From: Adiantum capillus-veneris
Lineage: Eukaryota; Streptophyta; Polypodiopsida; Polypodiales; Pteridaceae
Length of the DNA stretch: 64,000 nt
Assembly (NCBI GenBank): GCA_014529385.2
Contig: CM043954.1
Coordinates: forward strand, 97,676,247-97,740,246
Direction of reading: 5' to 3'
Positions 1 through 11,604 of this stretch are shown piece after piece. The notes below the pieces were generated by a model that made no database searches, was not told where the DNA came from, and saw nothing but the letters and a program-made list of their open reading frames with translations. A program made the translations under genes and the position numbers. Within the stretch, counting starts at the first letter, position 1; each line of letters starts with the position of its first letter.

Positions 1-462
1 TTTTCTACAGCTAAGAGATTATAGCCTTGATAGACTCGTGCAATTTGTGAGGCTACCTCAATGACATACCACCACCTTGGTTGTTGCAACGTCTTGGGAT
101 ATTGGCCCAACACAATCAAGCTTAAGAATAAATATCCTTTCTTAGTTGCTAGCTGTGGTGGAATATTGTAGTTGACAATGACAATTGGCCATACATTGCA
201 ATATGTTGAGTGCTATCCAAATGGATTTATTCCATCTAAAGCCAAGCCAAGATGCAAGTTCCTTGGATCCTACGTAAAATCCACCTATGTGTCATTGATG
301 TGCTTCCAAGACACTATTCATTATAATCCTTAGAACACTATCTGAAGATTCCCTCTCCTTATGCCATGATGTCAGAGCGGCCATTGACTTGCATTGGAAG
401 AAATGCTTGATGCGACATAAAAGAGAAAAATTCTTGAACAATTTTTATTGTACTTTTGGCCT
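1..462 (-). pseudogene. CACTA (En/Spm, Tnp2-type) transposase fragment
   Basis: Read on the minus strand, about positions 270-216 encode a stretch resembling PRNLHLGLALDGINPFG, followed by WPIVIVNYNIPP and a LSLIVLGQ-like segment. This order (RLGL..DGFNPF, then WPV...YNLPP, then a hydrophobic LS.LI.G) is the hallmark of the Tnp2 transposase domain of plant CACTA elements. Only the middle of the domain is present, reading stops recur, and no CACTA terminal repeat is visible in the window, so this is a dead fragment. It is the target into which the gypsy element at 463 inserted: the 5-bp sequence GGCCT occurs at 458-462 and again at 13169-13173. I could not follow the transposase convincingly beyond 13169. 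The family call is confident; the gene is not functional. Confidence 0.72.
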
Positions 463-2029
463 TGTAATGGAATTGGCCTATTTAACTTGAGAGTAGTGGA
501 AATTAATGAGAGTACTTTTGAGAAATGACTTTGTGAGCATAGCAGGTGAACATAATTGAAGATAGCAACATAATCATAGCGATTAGTTAACTTGGCATGA
601 TCAATGCTTTTGCAAGAGAAAAAAGTTTAGAGAACATGACAATAGCTGAGGACCGGATTTATGTGGAGCCGGCGGTCCCCCCTCCAATAAGCATTTGTAT
701 TATGATTTCTCCCATTAAGAGAGACTTGTTACAATACAATCTTTGTGTTCCTTGTGACCTAGGTGATGCAATGAAGATGGAAATCTTCATGCATCACAAG
801 CATAACATAAACTTGAAGAAAGCTTTAACTATCCCAAGCCTCAGTCCCAAGCCCTCAAACACCTTCGAAGGTGGAGAGAGCTAGCAGGGAATGAGGGTAG
901 GGAAGAGGAAGAAGAAACATTTCATAGGAGAAAGAATTAGTTCCTCACTTATCATAACTCTTCTTGCTAGCATACATAATAGCATAATAATGAAGATGGA
1001 GAAGATAGCAAGATCAAGCATTGAAGCATGGCTCTTGGTTGGATTTGCACTCCATAGCCAAGAGTGTTGGTGTAAGCTCTCAACTTCTCAAGGAGCTCGG
1101 AGAAGGAGATGGAGCTCTTGCACTTTGCAATGCACACATTGAGAGTGTTTGTGAGTGTGTGTGGGTGAGTATACCCCCTAAGCAACCCCCTAGATTTCTT
1201 GGGTCGACCCCCTCTTGTAGCTCATGCTTGAAGCTCATTGGACCCCTCCACGCCTAGCCAATCACAAGCAGGAGGCATTACAAGCAACAAGGGTAGTCTT
1301 GGGACAAGTGTCTCCCTTTCCCCTTTGAGAGAGAGGACTTGATAAATGCAAAATCATTAATTAAATCTCCTAAATTATCATTGGACCCCTTGGGTGGCCA
1401 ACCAGTAGGCTTCAGGCACACCATGAGGGCAACATGAGGAGGAACTTGACAAGTATCCCTTTTGCTTTCTTTGTACCATGCATGCCTTTGTGTGAGTGTG
1501 TGGGTGTTCTCTCTCATCCCCCCTCTTGTAGGGCTCCCCCCTTCCTTGTAGGGATTGAATCTTTACCCTTTGACACCTCAAGCCCCTCATGCATAGGCCT
1601 AGTTCCCACCACAAGCTTGGCCCTTAAGCACTTTAAGCTTGGGCTGGGTTCTCACCTCAAGTGCAACCCTAGCATCTCAAGCATGACAAGCACCTCAAGC
1701 ATCTCAATCATCAAGCACCTCAATCATCAAGCACCTTAAGGATGGGCCCGGTTCCCACTTCAAGCTCAGCCTTAGCTTACCTAAAGTCAAAGGACTTTTA
1801 CACTAACTATTGGAGGTCTTCAATGAAGCTAACCCTAAGTCTTATGCTCGGTTGGTTAGCCTTGCTCTTTGATAGACCATCTCTCATTTGGACCCCTTTA
1901 CCATTGGCCCCGAGTTGAGATAGATCTATAAGCACGTTTAACCCTTGTTCCCGTTTATTCTCCCACATTAAGTGATCAGTTTAATATGAGAAAATCATTT
2001 GGGTTGGATAGATATTAGTTTTTGTGACA
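463..2029 (-). repeat. 3' LTR of gypsy element 1
   Basis: A direct repeat of 11605-13168, ending TGACA at 2029 (plus sense) where similarity stops. Short reading frames on both strands recur in both LTR copies only because the DNA is repeated. The U-region holds a low-complexity stretch of CAAGCACCTCAA-like units at about 1660-1740. Confidence 0.92.
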
Positions 2030-2044
2030 TTACCTCTCTCTTGA

Positions 2045-2243
2045 AATCATAGTTGTCCTCGACTATGAGGTAGAAGAGATAAAGCCTTAGTCATTAGTCA
2101 ATAAGGATCCCTTTTTACCCTACAACATCTTTCCAAGATGTCATAGGGTAATCATAGTTGTCCTCGACTATGAGGTAGAAGAGATAAAGCCTTAGTCATT
2201 AGTCAATAAGGATCCTTTTTACCCTACGGCATCTTTCCAAGAT
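2045..2243. repeat. Tandem duplication, unit about 105 bp, two copies
   Basis: The block starting AATCATAGTTGTCCTCGACT and ending TCTTTCCAAGATG occurs twice in a row with few differences, in the untranslated stretch between the chromodomain end of pol and the 3' LTR. Confidence 0.85.
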
Positions 2244-2481
2244 GGATGATTAATCCATTTGGTGCTTGGGAGACATAGCTGTGGCAAGCATGTCTGCTCT
2301 TTAGTCCATTCATTCTCCCAAAGTAGAGTGATAAATTCTACTTGGTGTTTGAGAGACGTCGTCATCACAAACATGATTCTAAGCATGCATACTATTTAAA
2401 TTTGTGCACAATAAAAAGAGAACTAGTCTTATAAGACAAAAACATTGGTCATTTAAAAGTATTTGTACATTTGCTTACTCT

Positions 2482-2572
2482 AATGTAGAATTGTAAGCAT
2501 TGACAAGGTTCATACTATCCTTAAGCTGTAGAATTGTAAGCATTGACAAGGTTCATACTATCCTGAAGCTGT
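2482..2572. repeat. Tandem duplication, unit about 44 bp, two copies
   Basis: The unit starting GTAGAATTGTAAGCATTGAC is repeated immediately, ending in AAGCTG each time. It lies just downstream (element sense) of the chromodomain. Confidence 0.85.
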
Positions 2573-5091
2573 ATTCCTTGCATCCATCTAGCATCTTCAA
2601 AAGGATAATTTTTGAACTTAATAAGATATTGTCTGATAATCTTACCATATCATAGTACCTTGTCTTCATGCCGAAGGATAGCTTCAGGTTGTAGCACCTC
2701 TTCTTGGTCTTCAACTTCGGGAGGGTCTTCAATAATTGGTTCTCTTGGTGGCTCTCCTTTGTAGGGCTTAAGTAGGCTTACATGAAAGGCATTGTGTATG
2801 AGCCAATGGTTGGGCAACTTGAGTTGATAAGCCGTCTCATTAATGAGCTTCAGGATTTGAAAAGGACCATAGTATCTTTTTGCTAGTTTAGCATAATACT
2901 TTTGATGGCACGTAGGATTTTTGCCCGTCGTTTGCCTTAATCGAGCCTTAGGAAACTTAAGTAAGACCCAATCATTTTCTTTGAACGTTAAGGCCCTTGT
3001 GTGCTTATCATCAACAGCTTTTTGCCATTGTTGAGAGATGGATATAGCCTCCTTAATCTTTTGAAAAGATTCTTGTAGGTCACGGCTATACTCATCGGTG
3101 GCGAAGATCTTCCCATGTACTTTGAGTAGCAAGGGACTTTTAGGTCTTCCCTCAATGATCTCAAAAGGTGCTTTTCCCGTAGAAGTATGTAAAGTATTAT
3201 TGTAGGCATACTCTACAAGAGGTAAGTACTTTTCCCATTTTGAGCGTTTATCTACTTTGGTAACATAAGTCTTGAGTAGATCGAGTATCGTAAGATTGGC
3301 TATCTCACTTTGGCCATCCGTTTGGTGGTGACAGGCCGAAGAGAAATTCAATCTTGTTCCTAAACTGGTCATTCTAGGATCTCTATCTGACACGATGGAT
3401 GTTGGTAATCCATGATGTTTGAAAATCTGAGATATGAAGAGAGTTGCCATTTGGTGTGCCTTAATAGTCTTTTTGACTGGAATAAAGTGTGCTTGCCTGC
3501 TAAACCTGTCGACTATTGTCCATATTCCTGTATTTCCATGGATAGACTTGGGTAATCCAAAGATGAAATCCATGGATATACTCTCCCATGGTGAATTTGG
3601 GATAGGCAATGGCTGGAGTAATCCAGGTTGCTTCCGTCTATCATATTTGTTCTTTTGACATGCTACACATTTTGAAACATACTCTTGTATGTCCACTTTC
3701 ATGGTAGGCCAATAGAAATACGTCTCTACTCCTCGGAGAGTAGGTTGAATGCCTCTATGTCCCGCATAGGGAGGAGCATGGATTCATACATAACTTTCTC
3801 ACGAAGGGAATGGGTAACACATAGCCTATTATCGTGGAGAAGATAACCATGCTGCAAGGTGAATGGTTCCTCTTTCTTCCCCAAAGCAAGGACTGACATT
3901 ATGTCTCTAAAGTCAGGGTCAGTAGCATACTCATCTATCATAGAAGATATATCATTCTGAGTAGCTATAGACACCGCATTAAATTTTGGTTGTCATGAAA
4001 GTGCATCGGCCAATTGATTGTGCTTACCAGCAATGTGAGCAATATGAAAATTAAATTGCAAAAGAAAATTTGCCCACCTCATTTGTTTGTCGGAGAGCTT
4101 GGTTTGCGTCATGAAATACTTGAGACTTTGGTGATCGGTTCGTAGAATGAATGGAGTCCCCAATAAGTAGTGCAGCTAAAAGCTCTTTCTCATAAATGCC
4201 CAAGACTCATTCATCATTATTGAGCCTTCGGCTCTCATATGCTATGGCATACCCTTCTTGAAGCAAAACTGCTCCAAGGCAATCATCACTAGCATCACAT
4301 TGGACCTCAAATGACTTTGAGAGATCCGGAAGCACGAGGACTGGTTGGGAAGTAAGCTTCTCTTTGAGCTTATCAAAAGAATTTTGCTCCTTAGCAGTCC
4401 ATACATACTTAACGTTCTTCTTAGTTAAGTCGTGTAGTGGTCCTGCTACTTGAGAGAATTTTTCTATGAAGCGTCTATAGTATGCGCACATACCAATGAA
4501 GCTTATTAGCTCATGTAGATTCCTTGGGTTAGGCCATGCTTTTCTTACATCTAACTTTGATGGATCCATATGGATACCATCTTGAGAGATAATATAGCCT
4601 AGGTATTGAATCTCTAGAAGGAAAAATTCGCTTTTCTTTTGGTTGAGAAAAAGCTTATTCTCCCTCGATGCTTGAAAAATCACTTGGAGATGTTGCTTAT
4701 GTTCCTCCATCTACTCTTGGAGTAGATGATGATATCATTAAAGAACACTCCAATGAATTTACGGTACGGTCTAAAAATTTTCTCCATTAGACGATTGAAT
4801 GTAGCTGGTGCATTAGTCAAGCCAAAAGGCATGACTAGATATTCATAAAGACAAAACGTTGTGCGAAACGCAGTCTTTAGGATATCTTCATCCACTATCC
4901 TTATTTGATGATAGCCACTCCTAAGCTCAATCCTACTGAAGTAGATAGGGCCTTGTAGCTTATTAAACAGATCTTCTATTTTTTATAGTGATATGGTTTA
5001 GTGCTCGATAGTCCACACACATACGGTATGTACCATCTTTCTTTTGCACTAAAAGGATTGGAGAACAAAAGGGAGAGGAACTAGGCCTCAC
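2560..5091 (-). pseudogene. pol: pol region of gypsy element 1: RT (C-terminal part), RNase H, integrase, chromodomain
   Basis: Minus-strand translation gives, in order: an RT segment with [18 protein letters not shown] and VDYRALN (about 5130-4990), then [18 protein letters not shown] and FFNDIIIYS (the YxDD-type catalytic box region, about 4840-4740); the RT thumb and RNase H (QYLGYIIS, QCDASDDCLGAVLLQEG; 4710-4207); the integrase zinc module (CVACQKNK), a catalytic core with MDFIFGLPKS and SDRDPRMTS and a GQSE box, and GPF/Y (RYYGPFQI) in a long open frame 3702-2650; then KFKNYPFEDARW, typical of a chromodomain (about 2640-2570). The 5' part of RT continues beyond the nested insert at 9030. 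The region is decayed, with several breaks. It is retrotransposon replication machinery, not a host function. Confidence 0.9.
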
Positions 5092-5279
5092 TGAAGGGGA
5101 TCGGAGAGCACCACATACGGAGAGTGAGGGAGAGAAGGAGACACACGACACACAGATGTGGGTGGGGAGACTCAAAGAGTGAGCAACCCCCTATACACTT
5201 ATGCTATGTATAAGGTATACAAGTCAGTGGGCGCCCAGACTCTGGGCGGCCGGGCAAGGCACAGGCGCCTATACCCCAA
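5092..5279 (-). repeat. Extra LTR copy (outermost left)
   Basis: About 188 bp, nearly identical to 5281-5470 and 8840-9029, directly abutting the next copy; the last bases of the LTR are missing at the junction. Confidence 0.9.
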
Positions 5280-5280
5280 T

Positions 5281-5470
5281 TGAAGGGGATCGGAGAGAAG
5301 CACAGACGGAGAGTGAGAGAGAGAAGGAGACACACGACACACAGATGTGGGTGGGGAGACTCAAAGAGTGAGCAACCCCCTATACACTTATGCTATGTAT
5401 AAGGTATACAAGTCAGTGGGCGCCCAGACTTTGGGCGGTCGGGCAAGGCACAGGCGCCTATACCCCAACA
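5281..5470 (-). repeat. 3' LTR of the nested copia-like element
   Basis: A 190-bp LTR. The adjacent internal sequence ACCTCCCACTT (5471-5481) reads AAGTGGGAGGT in element sense, a polypurine tract directly before the LTR. Confidence 0.88.
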
Positions 5471-5799
5471 ACCTCCCACTTAAAGGCGACTGTGCCTTTA
5501 AGCAAGAGAACCGAGTCTAAAGACTACAAAAGGTGAGAGAAAACCACTCTCAACCTATGCCCACTGGCTGGCTATGATCGTGTGCATCCGGTTGTCCTGC
5601 TCCCGTGTAAGTCCATACACCACCACACGTACTGCAAGTATGTACGCAATACCTGCATATCTCCCTCGTGCACTATGCCATCATCAGTCAACAAACGACT
5701 GACAACCCCAACTGCAAATGCTCCAACTGCAGCTGCGATATCCGGTCTCAAGATCAGCGTCTCATACATGAGACCACCGAATGTCGATGCAATGCTAGC

Positions 5800-7085
5800 G
5801 GGCCCTGCTAGCTCTACGGAGCATGCTGATAACATATATATCCCTGGCAATAGACATCTCTGACTGACAAGGCGTGTCAGCCACATGCATCTCCTGACTG
5901 TCTGCAAAAGACGCATCAACCTGTCGTGCAACCTCAGAGCAAACCAACTGCTCTAGGTGTTTGTTGGAAGACATATCCTGCACAACTATATCCCCATGCT
6001 CACTGTCGACCATAGAAAGGAATGATTGCATAATCGTTGATGTCTCAGCCTCCTCTGCAATCATTCAGTGCAAACATGACCACTCAATTTGCTGTGACTC
6101 ACTAGAGCTCTCATGCTCTAACTCCTTATGCATAGACTCTTGCACAACTTCCTCCTGTTATGACTCACTAGAGCAAGACCGCTCTACCTGTCTATCCTGC
6201 ATAGAAGTATCTCGCACAACTGACTCTCTGCTTTGCTCAGTCACTAGCAAAGCATGCATGTCTAACTCTGTCACCTCTCTGTGTGAATGCTCAAGTCGTG
6301 CCCCAACTGTGTGCACAACGAGCTCACTACTCTGCACTCCATGCAAAGCACCCTGCAACCCATGAGCAAAAGAGACTGTCCGGGTCTCTCGCTCCCCGCA
6401 TGGCTGTAACAAGATTGAGACTCGACCATCTCGCACCAGTACTACGTGCAATGGGTACCATATGCCAACTCTAGCACCTCTCGCAATCACTAGCGAACCC
6501 AAATGCAATGCAAAAGATCGCTCAAGCAGCGATACCCGACATCCACTATCCCTGAGCTGACCAACGGACATCAAACTCATTGTCAAATCTGGCACATGAT
6601 GCACATCTCTGAGCACGTACGATGCACCACTCGGTAATGACAGTCTCACGTCTCCTGAACCAACAATCTCATGCAGTGACCCATCTGCCAATCGCACACT
6701 ACCATGCACTCTGCTAGAATAGCTACTGAACCAGTCACAATACGGAGTGACATGAAAAGCAGCGTCTCTGTCTAGCACCCACTGCAAAACAAGTGCACTA
6801 TCCTCAGACGTCAAAAAATCAGGAATAATACAGGAAGCAAATGTGACCTCACTATCACTAGGGTACTCAGACACTGTATCTGATCCTGCAAACTGTCAAG
6901 TCAACAGAGCCTATAACATATACTGTATCCTTGAGACTAGCCCGTCTCCTGTGCTGTCTCATACGACGAAAGCATCGCCGTCTAATGTACCCTGTGTGAC
7001 CACAATGCCAACATCTCAAGTGTCGACACGAACGAGAACTTCGTCTCTCATGAGTCATTGTCCTAGACTCGAAAGTCTCACACAT
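5800..7085 (-). pseudogene. gag-pro: gag-protease remnant of the nested copia-like element
   Basis: On the minus strand, 7085-6867 contains CWHCGHTGYIRRRC, a CCHC zinc knuckle of the retroviral nucleocapsid type. The next open frame, 6874-6158, has WVLDRDAAFHVTP followed by VRLADGS and a VLRDVHHVPDLTMSLMSVG segment, the typical order of a copia protease (WVLDSGAxxHVTP ... VxxVPxLxxNLxSVG). Downstream frames to about 5572 continue as low-similarity sequence with Ser/Val-rich composition that I do not recognise. No integrase core or RT boxes follow before the polypurine tract. Composition is richer in GC and TCTC/TGCA words than the surrounding gypsy element. Confidence 0.72.
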
Positions 7086-7099
7086 ATTGACTACTATAA

Positions 7100-8826
7100 G
7101 TGAATGTCAAAAATAACCAAGAGCTATAACTCTACTCTAGGTACGGTAGCAATGAAATGCACTCAAATAATCCAAAAGAAGCAACCTGCAATGAGAAAAT
7201 GCTCTCCGAAAAAGAGCTCACCAACACCTACAATGCTCATGCGAATCCACACATAAAATCTCTCGCAGTAGTGTAACCACACTGTGCTCCACAAATGGCA
7301 ATGATGCAAATCCCAAATGCCAAGTGTACGAGGCTCTTGTAGAGTAAACCAAGCTCCTATATGGCTGTAAAATATGGCTGCAAATCAACCCCAAAATTCA
7401 GCTCTTAAATAGCTGCATCAACAAGTCACAAACGTGTCCCATATCAGCCTACAACTGAGCCATACATGGACACCTGCAAAGAGGAAACAATGGCTGAAAA
7501 TTCAGCGCCCAAATAAGCCCTCAAACCTGCCTGTAACTTGTAAACCTGTAGCTGAAACCTGCTAAAAACCCTCAAGCCATTAGTGCTTGAATCCGGCTAC
7601 CTAGCTCGTAGCCACACAAGCATACATCACAATATTCACTCCTGTGAGTGTGCCAAGATAACTGTACGCCTGTCAAACCTTGAGCTAATCACCAAGCCCA
7701 CACTATGCGGTATCGATGCATACACACGCACAAATCTCCCACCTACGGAGAACACCGCACGCAAATGCTGAGTGCAACCCGCAATCGCTATCTAGATCGC
7801 ATAAATGATGCACATAAAATTCTTGGGAAAATTTCGCTAGAGTTTCGACGCACAATGGCTATCAACACAAAATAACCATTGTCCTACAAGCTCAATACAA
7901 TGAGCAATCAATGCGCATCAAACTACACTCAACATACATGCATAAGTTCTGCAAGCCTGTGTCCAACAAATGCTCACAAAGAGTACCACAGGTGACCATA
8001 CATGTCATCCACAACCAACCTTTGCACTTGCTCACAAGATCTACTGCTCACCACATAAGCATACATAGAGCATTACCCGCTCAAAGACCATGTATGCAAG
8101 CCACAACACTGCAGAAGAACTACTCAACTGCAACTGGCAACACCTGTGGGAGTACTAGACTCATCCTGTACCTGGGAGTCACAACTGATCTTGTAACACC
8201 TCATATGTGCCTGTTACTTGCAATGTGCACGGGTAAGCTGTCTGCAGCAAAGAAAACAACAGAGCCCAAAACTGTCCTGGAAAACAGTCTCTGTGTTTTT
8301 AATTTCAGACCCACCTGCACTCTGAATCAGAAAATGATTTCCTCTACAAAGTCGTAGATCTTGAAGCCAGCTCCGTTTTGAACCAAATTTTTTTGGAATC
8401 AGAGCTTTGTAGCTCAAGTTATGAGCAAAACAGTAGACTGCTATCAAACTGCCAAAAACTGAACGACTTTCTTCTGTGCTTCTTTGAGCTCATAGAAAGG
8501 CTCAAACTCACTTCCCACCTCGATGCGTGAGCTGAAGGTATCAATCTCATGTTTCCATGTCTATGGAAGCTCCAAGCTCCAATCTGTCGCCGATGTAGCC
8601 GTTGCAAAGCTTGCCGAGAAGAGGGAAGATGTTGTACACAGTGGGCTGATCTGTAGAGGAACTGTGGACTGATCTGTGAGCACTAGGAAGCTCCTGAGAG
8701 CTCTCCTGCAAGCCTTTGTATGGCTGTCCACAAGCCTCCTCTATTTCTTTGCTCAGATCTGTGACCTCTCCGCCATAGCCGACGAGTTCATCGCGAAGCC
8801 GTCTATCTACGCTCTCACACCTGTCG
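7100..8826. other. Untranslated or unrecognised leader of the nested copia-like element
   Basis: No protein family is recognisable on either strand. The sequence is rich in CTGCAA/TGCA words. In element sense it is the segment between the primer site and gag, perhaps an N-terminal gag part too diverged to see. Confidence 0.5.
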
Positions 8827-8839
8827 CTCTGATACTAAT
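8826..8839 (-). other. Primer-binding site of the nested copia-like element
   Basis: The minus strand directly after the right LTR reads TTAGTATCAGAGCGACAGG, one base from the usual plant TGGTATCAGAGC site complementary to initiator methionine tRNA. It sets the element's orientation as minus. Confidence 0.75.
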
Positions 8840-9029
8840 TGAAGGGGATCGGAGAGCACCACAGACGGAGAGTGAGAGAGAGAAGGAGACACACGACACA
8901 CAGATGTGGGTGGGGAGACTCAAAGAGTGAGCAGCCCCCTATACACTTATGCTATGTATAAGGTATACAAGTCAGTGGGCGCCCAGACTCTGGGCAGCCG
9001 GGCAAGGCACAGGCGCCTATACCCCAACA
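8840..9029 (-). repeat. 5' LTR of the nested copia-like element
   Basis: A 190-bp LTR bounded by the primer site on one side and the target duplication CTCAC (9030-9034) on the other. Confidence 0.9.
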
Positions 9030-11207
9030 CTCACCATCCCTTTGTCTACCAATTCCTATACTTGCATCATGATCTCCTCTTGTTGAGCTTGTGAGACTCG
9101 ATAAGGAGGCTTGTTAGGCGGTGAGCTTTTTGGAAGGAGCTCAATGCGATGGTCATCATCCCCTCGTTTTGGAGGTAAGTCCATAGGGATATCACCAATG
9201 AACACATCTTGAAATCCTTTTAGAAAATTAGACAAGTCTAACTCTTCTTGATTCCTACCATTTACATTTGATGAAACATTAGGATCTTTTACTCTTTGAC
9301 AAAAAACATGTACGCAGAAATTGAGCTCTTCATTGACTTATCAAAAGCAGGAGGATTTACAAGTGGAATAGTTTGACCACGCTCACTAGCATCTATATAC
9401 ATGTTCTTTCCCCTGTAGGTGAAGTAGATTCTCCTTTTAGGGAACTTCACATTGACAACCATGCGATCAAACCATGGCGCCCCTAGGATAGCATCCTCAT
9501 GTTCGAGAGGAGAGATAAAGAAGTCTTCTTTGCCGACATAGCTTTGGACATGAAGCCTGAACTTCCCAATCAAGGGAGTAATGGAGGCTTGCTGTCCCTT
9601 GAAAGCTGCGTCAGCCGTTACTATATCTCCCATCTCGAAAGCTTGAATGCCCAACTTGGTGGCCAACTCCGTTGATATGAAGTTGTGAGTAGAGCCAGGG
9701 TCAAACAAGATGAAGGAAGCATGTTCTCTTACCTTTCCCCAAGCATAGGAAAGTGATGATCCTTTGCAATGAGCATCCTCTTTTGGAGCTTCGATGGTGG
9801 AAGCCCTGGGAGTCTCATTGCGAGTAATCTTCTTGGGACAAGAACGATAGCCATGTCCTTGCTCCCCACACTTGAAACACTTATGGTCCTTGCGAAAAGC
9901 TTCAAGCTCTTCAGGAGAGAGTTTGTTCTTACCTTTATAAACTCCCTTCTCCTTGGACCGATTGTTGTTGTTAATGTTGGAAGTGCCTTGGGAAGAATTT
10001 TGAACATTGGTTTTCCCCTTTGCATCATTTTTTCCTTTGTTGTCCATCGGATTGGCATTACATCTAGCCCCTTGATAGAAATTGATGCGTGAAGCAACCA
10101 TGGTGTGATGGATTACTTCGCTAATAGTACCAGGCCATTGAGAGTTGATGTATTCGGCCATCTGTTCAGGTAATCCCGCACAGAATTGCTGCCTTTGCTC
10201 GACAAAGTCTATCTTTTGAAAGACAGTAGCCTTGACATGTAAATCCCAAAACTCGTCTATATACTTGTGGATAGACTCATGAGAGAGAAGCTTCAAGCTG
10301 CACCATTCGGTAAGCACTTTGTCGTTTGCATCACTTGCAAGGAATTGCTTCATGATGGAAACTCGTAGAGTTTCCATGTCTTTAGGGCTTCGCCGTTGCC
10401 ACGAAGGCTAGCCCACCATTGACGAGCTGGTTTTTGAAAGTGCATATCTACATGGCGTAGCTTGGAGGACTCCGTAAAGTCCTCGTCTCGAAAGCTGCAT
10501 CAAATTGCTAGATGAAGGCCAACACTTTGTCGGTAGCACCAAATGTGCCGTCATAGGTGAGAAAAAAGATACTCTTTCCCCCCTCCTTGAACTTCTTTAA
10601 CTTTTGTGACCTTCGCCATGCAGGGAATGATTTGTGATGTCCTCCCCTCTTATATTCTCTAGGAGAATAGCCATAGCTTTCGACGGAAGAGGAGGAAGGT
10701 GAAGAAGAAGGAGAAGAGGGTGACCTCTTCCTAGCCCTTTTCTTCCTTTGTTTCCTCTCTTCCCTTTTGGAGTGATGAGGAGAAGGACTATATGTTGATC
10801 TTTTCCTCTTGGGAGGAGTGGGCGATCGTCTAGACCGCCATCTTCGTGGAGCCACATCTTCAGAGGAGCTTAAACTTTCCTTGCTTTCTTGCTCTTTGGA
10901 TTCCTCCTCTCGAATGGGAGAGAGTCTTCTTTTGGGGTTCTCTTCAAGAGGCCTCCTAAGCTCTCTCTCCTCTTAGAGAGGAAGGGATTTCCATAAGCAC
11001 GAAGTTGTCGAGTAACTTTGGCTTGCAAAGCAGGGTTGCCCATAGCTTGCTGCAACCTAGTGAGACGAGATAATTCACAAACATGGGAGCATCATCATTA
11101 GCACCTTCATGTGCAACATCAAAGCTATCAATGTTCATTCTACTCTCTTGATTATTGTCAGCCATGTTAACAAAATTTATGTATGTACTTAGTGTATGCT
11201 TTGGCAA
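9030..11207 (-). pseudogene. gag-pro: gag, protease and N-terminal RT of gypsy element 1
   Basis: The open frame 10377-9289 begins with a retrotransposon gag segment (ETLRVSIMKQFLASDAND, WCSLKLLSHESIHKYIDEFW, FCAGLPEQM), then carries the zinc knuckle CFKCGEQGHGYRSC and a protease with FDPGSTHNFIS (catalytic D), ITPLIGKFRLHV and ILGAPWFDRM. The region between 9240 and 9030 gives LVDKGMV and continues, across the nested insertion, into the RT frame at 5091. Upstream, 10857-10508 is an Arg/Ser-rich stretch (KRKRSTYSPSPHHSKREE) and 11207-10956 starts MADNNQESRMNIDS after a possible earlier Met; these look like the gag N-terminus. The reading is interrupted in a few places, as in the rest of the element. 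Confidence 0.88.
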
Positions 11208-11590
11208 GTCAAAACCTTAGTTGCCACTCCTCTTAGCCTTTGAAAATCAGCTCTTAAGTATCTACACCCACGGCTCAAAATGGTTAATTATAGTGAGTAG
11301 AGGAGTAGGTCTAACATAGCAGAGTTGCTGAGGGCTAGCTGCTTTTGGACTTCTTATGGCTCAATAATGGGACTTCTTATGGATCAATAATGGTAAAGCC
11401 GTAGCCAACTCTAAAAAGACTCCATTATTAAGTCCAAAGCTCCCGAGGTGTGCACCATATCCCACATAGTGGGCTCAACAAAACCGATAATAGATACCAG
11501 TTCCACTTACCCTAGTATATAATTAACAACATCAACCATTTATAGGCTACTTAAGGACCTCTCTTCTTAAGCAAGAATAGAGGAACCAAA
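11208..11590. other. Leader between primer site and gag of gypsy element 1
   Basis: No coding signal. It contains a short repeated phrase ACTTCTTATGGATCAATAATGG at about 11350-11392 (two near copies). Confidence 0.5.
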
Positions 11591-11604
11591 TTCTCTGATA
11601 CCAA
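11591..11604 (-). other. Primer-binding site of gypsy element 1
   Basis: The minus strand reads TTGGTATCAGAGAA immediately after the 5' LTR, matching the plant initiator-Met tRNA primer site. Confidence 0.85.

Larger units (their letters stand above)
5092..9029 (-). mobile_element. Non-autonomous copia-like LTR element (gag-protease only) with an extra LTR, nested in gypsy element 1
   Basis: The unit is bounded by 190-bp LTRs (TGAAGGGG...CCCCAACA in plus sense) and a perfect 5-bp target duplication CTCAC at 5087-5091 and 9030-9034. The gypsy reverse transcriptase reads across the two edges, which fixes the insertion point. Three LTR copies are present: two in direct tandem at the left and one at the right. 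The body (5471-8839) encodes only a CCHC nucleocapsid motif and a copia-type protease on the minus strand; no reverse transcriptase or integrase is visible, so it would have depended on another element for mobility. LTR copies are almost identical, so it is young, and clearly younger than its host element. It appears incomplete by design rather than by decay, with some internal interruption. Confidence 0.88.

Noticed and set aside
597-1739. Short plus- and minus-strand frames repeated at 11833-12749
   Set aside because: They recur only because they lie in the two LTRs of one element; no similarity to known proteins and no sign of codon-level constraint.
5582-6474. Cys/Ser-rich plus-strand frames
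   Set aside because: They lie opposite the copia-type protease frame on the minus strand, which has recognisable motifs.
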